Shown one piece after another: positions 9,601-19,452 of a stretch of 32,345 nt of DNA. The position numbers and the translations under genes were made by a program. Source of the stretch: Pleurobrachia bachei (taxonomy: Eukaryota; Ctenophora; Tentaculata; Cydippida; Pleurobrachiidae); contig AVPN01000460.1 in assembly GCA_000695325.1 (NCBI GenBank), positions 6,382-38,726 on the forward strand. The letters run 5' to 3'. Position 1 is the stretch's first letter; every line of letters starts with the position of its first letter. The notes below the pieces were generated by a model. It was not told the origin of the DNA and searched no databases. It was given only the letters and a program-made list of their open reading frames with translations.

Positions 9601-12600
9601 AGATACGCATCCCTGGTTAACTAGTTCTCTCGTTATCACATATTTCATGCAATTATGTAGATGCACGGTAGTCTAGCCTGAGATGACATATTTTAAGTCT
9701 AGCCAGTACTAGTAGGGCACTCTCTTTATGTTATCAGTATAAACTTGTCATTCCACAAACCTATATTTGTGTGGAACAGCCAGTCATCAACTGAGTTTGA
9801 CAATCCCCCCCTTCACTAAAAATGATCATTCGTTCTGGATTTTTTGGAATATTTATACTTTCTGTTTTCTTCACACTGGGTCATCATGAATCATGAATCA
9901 CTACATATCTTCCTGCAGATAGACGTAACAGATGATATCACGCCCTCACCAACACCAGACAACCTGGAGACAGTAAAAAAGGTAACAAATAATATTCATG
10001 ACAACTGGACAGTTTTCTATCCCAAATGCAAATGGTAGCTATGGTAACCGATACGGGATACCCCATTCCATACTATGAAAGAAAACACGGGTGGATTTTG
10101 GGGCTGTGGCATTGCCACCACAAATATGATAACCATGATAACCAAAGCTTTTTTCCATATGGTAACCATGGTAACCTGCAGACGTGCTCGGTTTACGGTG
10201 ATCCTCACTTCCTCACCTTTGACGGCTATGCATATGACTTTATGGGGGAATGTCACTACGTCCTGGCTATGGACTGTCTGTACGCACAGTGGATTATATA
10301 TGGACAGTTGGAACGGTGCAGTGCTGACAATGTCCGGGGATCTTGTCTCAGGTATAAATATCAGGGGTCTAACGTATCTCAGGTATATAGCGGTTGACAT
10401 TTGTCTAGTATAATAGCTGGCGGCGTCGAACCGATCTGGATCTGACCAGATTATGGCTGGCGCGGCCAGACAAATAGTAAAAGGTTTTTTAAACCCTCCT
10501 CTACATTTAAATTGTATTTTCGCGACCCGCGGGCGGAGCATGCCATGTTATGTTGTTATGCGCTTCCTACGGTTAGTTAATTAACTGCAGAAATGATACC
10601 GATATTTCAATTGCTTCCTACGGTTAGTTAATGAACCCCCAATAATATCCGTAGACCGCCAAAGACTGCAAAACAATTAAATAATGTGGGGTAAATAGCC
10701 ATGTTACTTGAGCCTGAGGTTCCGTATCTACTGTTTTTCCAATATGCCACCACTTACTTAAATATGTATCTCACGTTCTACGCAAGTTTACTGCTTACTT
10801 ACATGTAAACCACTCTCTCCACAGGTTTTTGCCCCCAAGTCCGGAAGCCGGACATCCAAGTGTCGGCGGGGTCGTACCTTTACTACTCAGTAGGGGATAG
10901 TATGGAGCTGCTTTGTATAGTATCACGAGATACCACTCCCTTCCCTTCTGCCGTGTACTGGACACGCACAACAACCGCTGGGACTCGCAAGGTACAATAC
11001 GTGTTGTCCATGCTGCTAGCTAGATAGTAGATAAAACTAGGAATCCTTTAACCCAACAATGCGATGAACCCCCATTATAAGTTGTAAAAAGTTTCCAGCC
11101 AGGAATTAGCCAATGCTCCACCCTCTAAAATATTGTTTTAGGTCTCTGCAGGTGAAGTTTTACGAATTGGATCGCTTGAGACAGAAGATAGTGGATTGTA
11201 TGCTTGTGTGGTGGAACAGTGTAGAAACACCTACACATCACGAGATTCAGTTCAGGTAAAATCACTGCCGCTCTTCTTGGGGTTCGGTAAATTTAAAATC
11301 ATAAAGTCCAACATTCTTCAACGTCCCTGTATCAGATACGCATCCCTGGTTAACTAGTTCTCTCGTTATCACATATTTCATGCAATTATGTAGATGCACG
11401 GTAGTCTAGCCTGAGATGACATATTTTAAGTCTAGCCAGTACTAGTAGGGCACTCTCTTTATGCTATCAGTATAAACTTGTCATTCCACAAACCTATTTG
11501 CGTGGAACAGCCAGATATCAACTGAGTTTGACAATCCCCCCCTTCACTAAAAACGATCATTCGTTCTGGATTTTTTGGAATATTTATACTTTCTGTTTTC
11601 TTCACACTGGGTCATCATGAATCATGAATCACTACATATCTTCCTGCAGATAGACGTAACAGATGATATCACGCCCTCACCAACACCAGACAACCTGGAG
11701 ACAGTAAAAAAGGTAACAAATAATATTCATGACAACTGGACAGTTTTCTATCCCAAATGCAAATGGTAGCTATGGTAACCGATACGGGATACCCCATTCC
11801 ATACTATGAAAGAAAACACGGTGGATTTGGGGCTGTGGCATTGCCACCACACATGATAACCATGATAACCAAAGCGTTTTTCCATATATGGTAACCATGG
11901 TAACCTGCAGACGTGCTCGGTTTACGGTGATCCTCACTTCCTCACCTTTGACGGCTATGCATATGACTTTATGGGGGAATGTCACTACGTCCTGGCTATG
12001 GACTGTCTGTACGCACAGTGGATTATATATGGACAGTTGGAACGGTGCAGTGCTGACAATGTCCGGGGATCTTGTCTCAGGTATAAATATCAGTTGTCTA
12101 ACGTGTCTCAGGTATATAGCGGTTGAAATTTGTATAGTATAATATATATATAGCTGGCGGCGTCGAACCGATCTGGATCTGACCAGATTATGGCTGGCGC
12201 GGCCAGACAAATAGTAAAAGGTTTTTTAAACCCTCCTCTACATTTAAATTGTATTTTCGCGACCCGCGGGCGGAGCATGCCATGTTATGTTGTTATGCAG
12301 TAGTGCGATTTAGACATGCGAGCATGAGATAATGTCTAAATCGCTGACGAGACTATTTAACCAGGTGCCCGTGTATTTCCTCAATTCCATGATTTGGAAT
12401 ATCATTAATAAATAAATTCACGAGCTACCCCAACTAAAAAGCATGCTTATATCATATAGGCTTATTGCCTTGCTCAATACGACGAAACTAAAATTAAATA
12501 TAATAAATCAATAATCCACATATATGACCATATGTTTTCATAGTGCGATAACGATATTCTCTGGCCGGAACGCGGTGGAGCTCCAGAGGGGGTGGATAAT

Positions 12601-15479
12601 TAACGATCAGGGTAGCAAAATGAATATAACGGAGAGTGAAACCAAGACAAGTGGACCAATGACAATCACTTTTGATGGGAGGCATCTTCTCGTCAGGATT
12701 GCCGGATCAGGTACTGGTAGCTTGATGGGAGTGATGATGGCGTTTTCTTTCTTTCAGCGGCGCATATCATGTTTTTGTTATGCCTTTTTGTTGTCGGATC
12801 AGGTACATAAGTACAGCTTCAGACCCAATTTAACGGCACCCTCAAGGATAAGGGGTTTTGTCCGCTTAATCGGCTATCGGGCTTCATAAAAAGTTGAGAG
12901 ACGTGGGTAAACGTCTACAACCCTACCAGACCATACAGTTCACGTGTCACTTTCTTAACTCTGTCCCCCCCCCCATATTCAGATGTTGAGATATGGTGGG
13001 ATGGTCTGGTATCAGTTCACGTGTCAATACCAGGAGGAGCAGAGGCATGTGGGCTGTGTGGCAACAATGACGATAATCCTGATAATGACCTTGATGTTGG
13101 CAGGTTAGAGTTATACAAGGCAGGAACCGACCGAATCAGGATATAATGGTTCTGATTGGTTGTTTACTTGGTCCGGTCGGTTTCTGATACAAGGGGGAGG
13201 GCTAGAACCTCCATCCGAGGTAAAATATGGAGATGACTAAGTTTATAAAGGGGAGGGGTATAATTCCTGAACTTGACAGCTGTAACTAGAGTCCTGTCTT
13301 GAAATTACCCCACCGACCGGAAATATTAGGGGTAACTTCATAACTAAATTCCTGTCCTACCTTATCTTAATTCACATACACAGATCGGGAGTAAGGGCGG
13401 GGTCTGGCCTGACCAGTGTGGATGTAGCCGATAGCTGGGCGGTTGATCGGTTGGACCAGTGCGAGAAACGAGTGCCAGTCACGATTAAGAGGTGCACTGC
13501 GACATCAAGAAATCAAGCAAAACGGGTAAGCGAGATGTATTTAAAACTGTATTTAGGGATAGCACCTTTGAAAAGTTCGGAAAATCAATTATGCGTTATA
13601 TTATTATACACACGATCTAGTGTCTGACTGGATCCCTTATCAAAAAAACAAGTCCCCTTATCCAAACTTAAGGTCACCTTATCCTAAACTTTAGGATAAA
13701 ACTGACCTTTCTTTAGGAACTAAAGAAAGGTCAGTTTATCCAAAAGAAAGGTCACCTTATCCAAAATAAAGGTCAGTTTATCCAAGAGTAAGGTCACCTT
13801 ATCCAAAAGAAAGGTCAGTTTATCCAAAAGTAAGGTCACCTTATCAAAAAGAAAGGTCAGTTTATCCAAAAGTAAGGTCACCTTATCCAAAATTCAGGTC
13901 CCTTATCCAAAAGAAAGGTCAGTTTATCCAAAAGTAAGGTCACCTTTTCCAAAAGAAAGATCAGTTTATCCAAAAGTAAGGTAATCTTATCCAAAAGAAA
14001 GGTCAGTTTATCCAAAAGTAAGGTCATCTTATCCAAAAGAAAGGTCAGTTTATCCAAAAGTAAGGTCACCTTATCCAAAAGAAAGGTTAACTCATCCAAA
14101 AGTAATGTCATCTTATCCAAAAGAAAGGTTAGTTTATCCAAAAGTTAGGTCTCCAAAAGTAAGGTCACCTTATCAAAAAGAAAGGTCATTTTATCCAAAA
14201 GTAAGGTTACCTTATCCAAAAGAAAGGTCAGTTTATCCAAAAGTAAGGTGTGGAAAAGGTTTTCTTTCCAGTCAACTAAGTTTTCATTCCAGTGGAATAG
14301 CAAAAAAAAAGGTCGGTTTATCCAAAAGTAAGGTCACCTTATCCAAAAGAAAGGTCAACTTATTCAAAAGAAAGGTCATTTTATCCAAAAGTAAGGTCAC
14401 CTTTTTCCAAAAGAAACGGCGGTTTTTCCAAAAGTAAGGTCATCTTATCCGAAAGAAAAATCAGTTTATCCAAAAGTAAGGTCACCTTATCTTAAAGAAA
14501 AGTCAGTTTATCCAAAAGTAAGGTCACCTTATCCAAACGAAAGGTCAGTTTCTCCAAAAGTAAGGTCACCTTATCAATTTCTTTCCAGTCAAATAGGTTT
14601 TCTAAGGTCACCTTATCAAAAAGAAAGTTCAGTTTATCCAAATCATTCCAGTGGAATAGGTTTTCTTTCCAGTCAAATAGGTTTTCTAAGGTAATCTTAT
14701 CCAAAAGTAAGGTCACCTTATCCAAAGTTAAGGTCACCTTTTCGAAAAGAAATGTCACCTTATCCAAAAGAAAGGTCACCTTATTCAAATAAAATGTCAC
14801 CTTATCCTGAATTACATTTTTGAGACGAATCCAACGCATCCGGAATTAGCTTTCTATCTTATCTGGAAGTTTGGGCTTGAGCTTCACGGGAAAATAGGGT
14901 GATATATCCACCATGAAAATTTAACAATTTTCCCAAGATGAATTGAAGCAATTTGGCGAAGAAATGGCCAAAAACCGCTCGTGCACGTACGTTTATTTGC
15001 CAAAAATGGGTGACTTTACCTGCTACCGCAAATAACAAATTTCCTTATTTTGCAGAGGTGCGAAAGAGCGTTCAACCTGCGAGCGTTGAGATCATGTTCC
15101 CTCGACAAGACCTCCTTTATTACCGCCTGCATGTATGATGTGTGCAGTCAACTGTGGATAGCTGACCAAGTCAAACCAGAATGTATCGCAGTTGCTAACT
15201 ACATTCAGAGGTAAACTATATTTGTCAAGAATCAATTTTTGATATGACATCCCTACAAATATCCGATTAACGATAGGTTAGTTGATCAAACTAAATCAGC
15301 AATACATTAATCCCTGTATCTACAGGTGTGCATTTGATAAAGCTGGAAAGGTTCCCCGAACGGACTGGGAAGGAGAGTTGGGTTGTCCCCGGCTTTATGA
15401 ACTACAGGATATCACAGTCGCTGAGGGGTGCCCCCAAGATATCAACGCTCTGTTACGAAGGAAGGTCCGGGTTCAGTAA
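6644..15479 (+). CDS. Secreted Ig / follistatin-Kazal / Ig / VWD-C8 protein
   Basis: Sixteen exons in consistent phase: 6644-6768, 6948-7066, 7218-7282, 7413-7570, 7808-7962, 8162-8290, 8703-8846, 9103-9260, 9409-9522, 9919-9981, 10182-10351, 12544-12710, 12983-13103, 13384-13525, 15056-15210, 15326-15479 (712 residues). Residues 1-19 are a signal peptide (MFLFTVFCWVAALVGVQGQ). A Thr/Pro-rich linker (about 60-100) and an acidic stretch end in RMKR (130-133), a furin-like site. Ig 1 follows (Cys157, Cys212, WYRCTASNGWG), then a cysteine-rich follistatin/Kazal region (233-298, CVCQEC, NPVCGDNC), Ig 2 (Cys326, Cys373, DSGLYACVV), a Pro linker, a VWD domain starting CSVYGDPHFLTFDG with ACGLCGNN at 544-551, and a C8-like region (588 onward). 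It probably acts as an extracellular matrix or growth-factor-binding protein, an inference from the domains. The upstream in-frame ATG at 6605 is less likely because the signal peptide starts at 6644. The exon 6 acceptor has a weak pyrimidine tract. Confidence 0.9.
7738..7764. repeat. Hairpin in intron 4 of the Ig/VWD gene
   Basis: Perfect 12-base arms (AAAAAGCTAAAA and its complement) around TCT, 44 bases before the exon 5 acceptor. Confidence 0.8.
8807..8908 (+). repeat. 51-base tandem repeat spanning the exon 7 donor
   Basis: 8807-8857 is repeated at 8858-8908 with one base changed. Each unit holds the last 40 bases of exon 7, the donor GGTTAGT and the start of the intron, so there are two equivalent 5' splice sites 51 bases apart. 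Using the second would read through TAG in the first intron start. A derived piece also lies at the start of duplication copy 2 (10561 on). Confidence 0.9.
8836..12297. repeat. Tandem duplication 2, two copies of about 1.7 kb inside the Ig/VWD gene
   Basis: Copy 1 is 8836-10560 and copy 2 is 10561-12297. Each holds exons 8-11: Ig 2 in two exons, the proline linker, and the first VWD exon. The unit starts at the very end of exon 7. Divergence is uneven: a few percent in intron 7, strong in the first third of exon 8 and in intron 8, and about 1% from exon 9 onward. Confidence 0.95.
10825..12080 (+). CDS. Duplicate exon block 8'-11' of the Ig/VWD gene
   Basis: Exons 10825-10991, 11142-11255, 11650-11712 and 11911-12080 repeat exons 8-11 with the same splice sites. 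Exon 8' is nine bases longer (VSAGS in place of ES after PDIQ) and has Met for Thr before the ELLC cysteine; exon 9' has VSAGEV for VSTGEV. Exon 11 ends in phase 2 and exon 10 in phase 0, while 8' needs phase 1, so including both blocks in series shifts the frame. Exon 7 can splice to 8 or 8', and 11 or 11' to exon 12. The block is therefore an alternative, not an extra, segment unless it is a haplotype left in the assembly. Confidence 0.85.
12305..12344. repeat. Perfect stem-loop just after duplication 2
   Basis: GCGATTTAGACAT (12305-12317) and its complement (12332-12344) flank a 14-base loop. It begins eight bases beyond the end of copy 2 of the duplication, so a breakpoint-associated structure is possible. 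Confidence 0.85.
13637..14812. repeat. 21-base minisatellite in intron 14 of the Ig/VWD gene
   Basis: About 55 units built on TTATCCAAAAGNAAGGTCANN, alternating between a GAAAGGTCAGT and a GTAAGGTCACC form, so the higher-order period is 42 bases. Since 21 is a multiple of three, long open frames appear on both strands by chance. Interruptions at about 14253-14300, 14575-14607 and 14638-14695 share a second motif (TTTCTTTCCAGTCAA and a GTGGAATAG variant). At the left edge (13680-13740) some units are inverted and form hairpins. Confidence 0.95.
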
Positions 15480-15778
15480 TACTTTTCTGTTATAAAGAAA
15501 GAAAGGGATTCAGTAACGTGTATATTGATTTACATGCACACATGTAAAATATTCATGACCTGTTTAGTTGAATTGGTGCACATGCTGTAGTTCCCTCGTG
15601 CATCAACCCCCTCGTTAGAGAGGCCTGCAGCGTATGCCAATTAGTAAAATGGTTAGTACAAGATGATACAGTTTTTGATAACAGATCTGATTTTTTCCAA
15701 GAATGTAACAGCTATTATTATAGTGTGAGTGTCGTTGAAGTATACTTGGTTTTCAAAGTGTTTTATAATCTTTCCATG

Positions 15779-15879
15779 GAACTTCGGCATAATGCTCAAA
15801 AAGTAGTAGTCGAGCGAGTGGAATTCCAATGGAATTCCACTCGCTCGACTACTACTTTTTGAGCATTATGCCGAAGTTC
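15779..15879. repeat. Perfect 101-base palindrome
   Basis: Arms 15779-15828 and 15830-15879 are complementary over all 50 bases with a single central base at 15829. The centre contains two GGAATTCC boxes. No match to the other foldbacks in the window. Confidence 0.97.
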
Positions 15880-18014
15880 AGCCAAGTCATGAAAGATACA
15901 TTTTTCATTGTGTTTTGTCTTGCTTTTTACGCAAGAAATGGAGTAGGCCGAAATCCGTGGAAAGTTTTTGACAGATTTTTACTGTGCATTTCTATTGTAT
16001 TTATTGTTAAATCTAAGTTGAAGACCCGACTTTTCCTTGAAGCGTTTCCTCCTGCCTCTGGAGACTCCCGCTGTGGCGTCTGAGTTGTTCATCGGACTCC
16101 CCATCTGTCAGTAGGCGGTCTTTAGGCATACTCACCACTGCACTTAGGGCTTTTTTATCAGTATTGTTGAGCTGCTGATAAGTGTGGGCTGTTGGCTTTG
16201 TTCCCTTTATTTAATAAAGTCTGTATTTTTCCATCTTAACAGTTTTTTGAAAGTTATGTGACCAGTTATATCTTTTAGTACATCTTCAATTAGGAGTGAG
16301 TTTTTTCCAAAGTGTGTAAGAATATATAAGGATCTTTTTAGCGTTAGGTATACCGCTCTGAAGCTCGTCAGTGTCAGGTAAAGTTTTACTTATCTGGCCC
16401 TGTCGTGTCTGTGGCGGTATACAAAACTTAATATTATTATTATTATTATTAATGTAGTAGGTAATTAAATACCCCACAAGCTGTCAAACTTTTATAAAAG
16501 CTGTCATGGTATTATTTTGTGTATATAACGCTCAACTTATTCCCCCTCCTGCCCTATTATAATCGTTGTTGACTAAGTGCACCCGTTTCTCAACAATATC
16601 ATCTAGGTGTGTTCGATGATAATCCATCCGAGATGTGAAATATAACCTAAATATAACCGAAATATTTCTCTATTCCAGGAAATCATGTCCTAATGCAAAT
16701 GTAACACCCCGACATATTTCTTTAAGACACTGTGGCCGTGCTCCGATTTTTAGACTAAAAAGAAAAAACGAAAAGTTCAAGTATTTCTGTGCTCTCTGCT
16801 CTGGCGTGTTGTCTCCCACTCTTTTCCCTTACTAAACAAGCTCTGACACTGCGTTATACCATCCTTTCCCTCTTTTATGCGTGATTTCAGTTTTTCAATA
16901 TACATCGCATAACGAAGACTGCAACGCCAGCATCCCTTCATTTTTTGGCAGCTTCTTTTTTGTGTGTCTCTGTTATGAGTTGGTAAAGCTTGAACGGGTT
17001 AACTAGTTGATAGAGATCATCTGTTCTGTGGACAGGTCTCATAGTAAGTCAGGCAGCTAGTGAGTGAGGTGAAGAGAGGGAGAAAGAGCTATATGGAGCT
17101 GGAGAGAAAGAGTTTACATAGCAGGGAGGAAGAAAGAGAGATGTAAAATGAAGATATTGTGTCGATACAAAGTGTAGCTATCATCTGATACTTTGTGCTG
17201 CTCTACAGATCTCATTAATATAAAACTCATGCGTCTCTTTATCTCTCTCCCAGCTCAGAGCATTCACGGCTGTCTCTATAATATGTTCTATCGGAGACAT
17301 GCATAATATATCCCGGACCTAGCTAGTCTACTGCACGTTCTTGCAAGCCACACAATAAACAGAACTTGACTTGTTCGTTCCTCCTAATAGATTTAGCAAT
17401 TATTATTATTAATTTCTACAATAATTACCCCAAAAACCGTTGAGTCATAACTTCGTATTTCCATTCAAACATGAAATAGCTTGTCAGTTCAAGTTAAACT
17501 GATCTAATTTCATTGCCTACAGAATTTTACTGACAGGCCGATAAATAAAAGATGTCGACGGTACAAAGTTATTCACTGTCTAATGATTTTAGTTAATTCA
17601 TTTATGCTTAGGATTTAGGAATATCTCTCCCTCTGTAATCAAGCCCGATCGTATACGGCAAGAAGGGGAGAGAGAATGCGAGTCATCAATTTATGGGGGT
17701 CTCAAATTGAAAAAGGCCCGGCAAGTATTTAAGGTAATGGACTTAGAAGCAGCACAATTTATTCCATCAACTCATAATATTCAAGTGTTATAAGAGATAA
17801 TATGAGAGATATATCTTATGATGTGTTTGACTTTGAGTGGGTTTTCCGTAACTTTTATAAGATGTCAGTCATGCCGCAATGAACAATCTTCTCTCTTTCT
17901 GCCCCTCTCCCGCAATATATCTGTGCCTCTCTGTCCCCCTCAGGAATCAGGATCAATAACTTTATAAAGTCCAATTCGATGCGGCACCTTGCGATCAATC
18001 GATCGAAAGTTATA

Positions 18015-18092
18015 GTGATCTCTCTCTATCTCTCTCTTTCTTTCTCTCCCTCTCTCACACTCTCTCTCTCACTCTCTCTCTCTCTCACCACC
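18015..18092. repeat. CT-rich imperfect microsatellite
   Basis: Interrupted CT runs with CTTT and CACA variants. Not coding. Confidence 0.9.
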
Positions 18093-18903
18093 TGTCTGTC
18101 GTACTTATATATTGATTTTATTTTACGTACATGGTCAATGTCCACTCCCCGATTTCCATTTCCAATAAGCCAGATTATATTAATTTTAGCTTTCGATAGT
18201 TTTGGAGTCCGTTGTCGCTACTTCATTTGAAAAGCGCTGTCTTAATAAGACTCTTATCGGGGGCCAGCAGCAACCATCGTTGCAACGACTTCATAGTTCA
18301 TGTCGAGCTTCCCCCTAAAGAAATATGTTTCGGGAAAGAGCTTCCCCAATCCCCATATCTCACTTGAATATTGATTAAGACCATCATAATATAGCTATGA
18401 TAATATCTGACTGACAAAGGTACTACGGGAAGAAGTTTTATCATGGTATCATTATATCGCCTCGATCATCCGCGCCCACGACGCCATGACACATGGGGAA
18501 TTGGGGAAAATAATAAGTAAAACCCCAAAGATGGTGATGATATATTATAGTAAATACGAAAGGAACCCAATTCTCTCTCTCGAGCTTATCGAGATGAAAT
18601 ATTGATTGAATTGCAAGGTCATTCGTTTCCATACGATGGTGGGAGCTTAGTCATGGTGGAAGCTTGAGGTTGAGCTTGGTGGAGCTTACTTTAATAGACT
18701 GGATCAAAAAATCCACGTTATGATATTTCAAAACCTTTTTGATCTTGAAAATATCCGCAAACATTTCCATTTGTTACTATCAATGATAGCATCATGCCAG
18801 TTCTTTATTATTATTAAATGCTTTTTACCTTTATGATGTCACTTTTGAATTCGGATTAAATTCCTATCTCTCATTGACTTTTAACCCTACAGTTGCAAAG
18901 CTT

Positions 18904-18972
18904 TCTCTCTCTCTCTCTCTCAGAGAGAGAGAGAGAGAGAGAGGAGGAAAGGATCTCTCTCTCTCTCTCTCA
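18904..18972. repeat. Self-complementary TC/AG microsatellite
   Basis: A TC run (18904-18921) meets an AG run (18922-18943) head-on, forming a perfect dinucleotide hairpin, and another CT run follows (18953-18972). Confidence 0.95.
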
Positions 18973-19061
18973 CAGCTCGTGCTGCCACAATAATCAATAT
19001 ACATGTCCAATGAACACGTATATGGTTTATTGGTCTAATAATTGACCACCCCATCTAGATG

Positions 19062-19136
19062 ACTTTCTCTCTCTCTCCCTCTCTCTCTATCCCCTCTTTC
19101 TCCCATCTCTCTCCCATCTCTCTCCCTCTCTCTCCC
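19062..19136. repeat. CT-rich imperfect microsatellite
   Basis: CTCTCT and TCTCCCATCT units in a pyrimidine-only strand, about 320 bases before the homeobox ATG. Confidence 0.9.
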
Positions 19137-19452
19137 ATCAGTCGGCGACGCGGACACTCGGCTATATTGATTAACTCGATCTAATAGGCTGACTTATTGA
19201 CAATACCACCATGACCCTATTGCATTCACAGCTATTAAATCCCCGCCAGTGCCCCACTTTTTGAGCCCAATTTGTTCGCCTCGGACAAGTGAATCATCTT
19301 GTAACGTGGGTCATCTTTATTTAGGCAATTTGCACTTCCTTGAATTCTGCAGTATTCTGTTTTTTTAATAAAATATAGTTCCTTGTTCATAGCATGTACT
19401 TCATATTCTTTTCATTGTCATTATTTTGAATTTTCCGTTTCTAGATACGAGC

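Larger units (their letters stand above)
15480..19452. other. Gene-poor stretch between the Ig/VWD gene and the homeobox gene
   Basis: No exon with convincing homology and splice sites was found on either strand in nearly 4 kb. It contains a perfect 101-base palindrome (15779-15879), an AATAAA at 16213 which may serve a long 3' UTR, an ATT microsatellite at about 16430-16452, a short inverted repeat around GTATACCGC (about 16350-16420), a purine-rich run (about 17060-17150), and CT-rich arrays at 18015-18092, 18904-18972 and 19062-19136. The right part is likely to hold regulatory DNA of the homeobox gene, which is an inference from position only. Confidence 0.5.

Noticed and set aside
10017-12210. 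Minus-strand open frames opposite exons 11 and 11'
   Set aside because: They mirror VWD exons on the plus strand and have no family resemblance of their own.
13637-14812. Regular repeats resembling a CRISPR array
   Set aside because: Units are contiguous without unique spacers, and the surrounding DNA is eukaryotic.
13878-14839. Long open frames on both strands with repeated LLDKLTFLLDK-like residues
   Set aside because: They arise from the 21-base minisatellite, whose length is a multiple of three. The array is intronic and has no start or splice context.
15829-16083. Open frame of 84 residues starting in the palindrome
   Set aside because: Begins at the palindrome centre, has no recognisable domain, and no splice or promoter support.
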